Part shown: positions 5,720 through 6,635 of the stretch, in pieces
Layout: every line of letters starts with the position of its first letter
Position numbering within the stretch: position 1 is the first letter of the stretch
Assembly (NCBI GenBank): GCA_019418305.1
Contig: DYCA01000038.1
Coordinates: 1 to 6,635 of the forward strand
Length of the DNA stretch: 6,635 nt
Reading direction: 5' to 3'
DNA from: Clostridiales bacterium
GTDB taxonomy: Bacteria > Bacillota > Clostridia > Oscillospirales > Butyricicoccaceae
The notes under the pieces: generated by a model
What the model was told of the DNA's origin: nothing
Seen by the model: only the letters and a program-made list of their open reading frames with translations
The model's database searches: none
Position numbers and translations under genes: made by a program

Positions 5720-6172
5720 ATGAAGCTGGATAAGCAGAGCTATCAGCGTCTGCTGGAACAGAAAAGTCCGCCGTCGCCGCTGCCGCTTGACTGTTTGAAG
5801 GCATTTTTATTCGGCGGCGCGATCTGCACGGTAGGCGAAGCGGTGAGCAACTTCTGGCAGTGGCGCGGACTGGACACCACGGACGCGGCCGCTGCAACCT
5901 CCATCACCATGGTATTTCTCGGCGCGCTGCTCACCTGTCTGCATCTGTATGAAAAGCTGGCCAAGCACGCGGGCGCGGGTACCATTGTGCCGATTACCGG
6001 CTTTGCCAACTCGATCGTTTCGCCCGCGATGGAATTTAAAAGCGAGGGTCTGGTGCTTGGCGTGGGTGCAAAGCTGTTCGTTATCGCCGGACCGGTGTTA
6101 ACCTACGGCATTTCAGCCAGTGTAGTCTACGGACTGGTGCTTGTGCTGCTGGGAGGAGGCGGCGGCGCATGA
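5720..6172 (+). CDS. spoVAC: Stage V sporulation protein AC
   Basis: A 150-residue membrane protein from the ATG at 5720, the same length as I recall for B. subtilis SpoVAC. Conserved blocks are KAFLFGGAIC (27-36), HAGAGTIVPITGFANS (83-98) and EFKSEGLVLGVGAKLF (105-120), with hydrophobic helices around 23-44, 58-76, 86-104 and 118-146. SpoVAC is an inner-forespore-membrane subunit of the SpoVA channel, which imports Ca-dipicolinate during sporulation and releases it on germination; the B. subtilis protein has been reported to act as a mechanosensitive channel. The N-terminus MKLDKQSYQRLLEQ is short and polar, as in the family. The C-terminus ends in five glycines and alanine, encoded by the bases forming the spoVAD ribosome binding site. 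It is the first gene of the operon here: the expected spoVAA and spoVAB are not upstream, as in clostridial spoVACDE operons. A longer reading from 5663 would add 19 residues but is disfavoured. Confidence 0.93.
   Translation: MKLDKQSYQRLLEQKSPPSPLPLDCLKAFLFGGAICTVGEAVSNFWQWRGLDTTDAAAATSITMVFLGALLTCLHLYEKLAKHAGAGTIVPITGFANSIVSPAMEFKSEGLVLGVGAKLFVIAGPVLTYGISASVVYGLVLVLLGGGGGA
6151..6159 (+). promoter_or_regulatory. Ribosome binding site of spoVAD inside spoVAC
   Basis: GGGAGGAGG lies nine bases before the spoVAD ATG at 6169 and doubles as glycine codons of the spoVAC C-terminus. Confidence 0.8.
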
Positions 6173-6635
6173 TTGAACGCATCGGGCAGCGCACGCTGCA
6201 CCTGACAGGCCGCCCTTATCTTATCGCGCACGCGGCCGCGGTCGGCAAAAAGGAGGGCGAAGGTCCGCTCGGCGCGTATTTCGACTTTGTCACAGAGGAC
6301 GACCGCATGAAACAGAAGTCGTGGGAGCTGGCGGAAAGCGCGCTGCAAAAAACCGCTATCAATCTGGCACTGCACAAGGCCGGGATGCAAAAGGGCGATC
6401 TGGACGTTATCCTTGCGGGCGACCTGCTCAACCAGTGTACCGGCTCATTTCTCGCTTCGGTCGATTCGGACACGCCCTATCTCGGACAGTACGGCGCGTG
6501 CTCGACCATGGCGCAGGGGCTGGCTTTAGGCGGCTGTCTGGTCGAAGGCGGTGCAGCACGCCGTTTGCTCGCGGCTGCCTCCTCGCATTTCTGCTCGGCT
6601 GAGCGGCAGTACCGCTTCCCGCTTGCTTACGGCGG
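6169..6635 (+). CDS. spoVAD: Stage V sporulation protein AD, 5' part (runs off the window)
   Basis: The open frame begins at an ATG overlapping the spoVAC stop (ATGA, 6169-6172) and stays open to the window end, giving 155 residues of an expected roughly 340. It has a thiolase-like fold; in B. subtilis SpoVAD binds dipicolinic acid on the spore inner membrane. Visible family blocks are GPLGAYFD (32-39), LAGDLLNQ (82-89), YGACSTM (108-114) with Cys111 at the thiolase nucleophile position, and ASSHFCSAERQYRFPLAYG (137-155). These match SpoVAD closely, including the LAGDLLNQ and GACST segments. The overlap and the strong ribosome binding site inside spoVAC imply coupled translation. The C-terminal half and the expected spoVAE lie to the right. 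Confidence 0.94.
   Translation, partial: MIERIGQRTLHLTGRPYLIAHAAAVGKKEGEGPLGAYFDFVTEDDRMKQKSWELAESALQKTAINLALHKAGMQKGDLDVILAGDLLNQCTGSFLASVDSDTPYLGQYGACSTMAQGLALGGCLVEGGAARRLLAAASSHFCSAERQYRFPLAYG

Overview
The window looks like chromosome from a GC-rich, endospore-forming member of the Firmicutes (class Clostridia). Evidence for spore formation is the start of a spoVA operon (spoVAC, spoVAD) at the right end. Evidence for a Gram-positive host is the strong GGAGG-type ribosome binding sites, a VanZ-family membrane protein and an ECF transporter S component. The GC-rich coding style recalls the Ruminococcaceae/Butyricicoccaceae side of Clostridia, but that placement is inference. No insertion sequence, phage gene, CRISPR array, tRNA or rRNA is visible. 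Gene content is mainly housekeeping plus three membrane proteins of uncertain substrate or role.

Layout. Positions 1-55 are the last codons of ribosomal protein L7/L12 (rplL), followed by a near-ideal intrinsic terminator (106-144). A monocistronic permease of the ArsB/SLC13 (ion transporter) superfamily occupies 195-1325 and ends at a second strong terminator (1349-1391). A sigma-A-like promoter (1433-1461) then drives a tight three-gene unit: glutamine-dependent NAD+ synthetase nadE (1495-3417), a VanZ-like membrane protein with a TTG start (3436-4092) and prephenate dehydrogenase tyrA (4100-4936). The unit closes with a hairpin terminator (4941-4990) that fills the 52-bp convergent gap to the next gene. 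On the minus strand, 4989-5573 encodes an ECF transporter substrate-binding (S) component with no energising module nearby.

A 146-bp AT-rich divergent region separates the ECF gene from the spoVA operon. It holds a plausible minus-strand promoter for the ECF gene and, on the plus strand, a good match to a sigma-G (forespore) promoter. The sigma-G-like match fixes the spoVAC start at 5720 rather than an upstream in-frame ATG. spoVAC (5720-6172) overlaps spoVAD (6169 to window end, truncated) by an ATGA junction.

How the genes work together. nadE makes NAD+, and TyrA uses NAD(P)+ to make the tyrosine precursor, but co-transcription with a VanZ-like protein has no obvious pathway logic. SpoVAC and SpoVAD belong to the channel/binding system that moves dipicolinic acid (Ca-DPA) into the developing spore and out at germination. 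I did not find a clearly undescribed system. The points most worth checking are the sigma-G-like promoter, the nadE-vanZ-tyrA unit, the active-site changes in TyrA and the orphan ECF S component.
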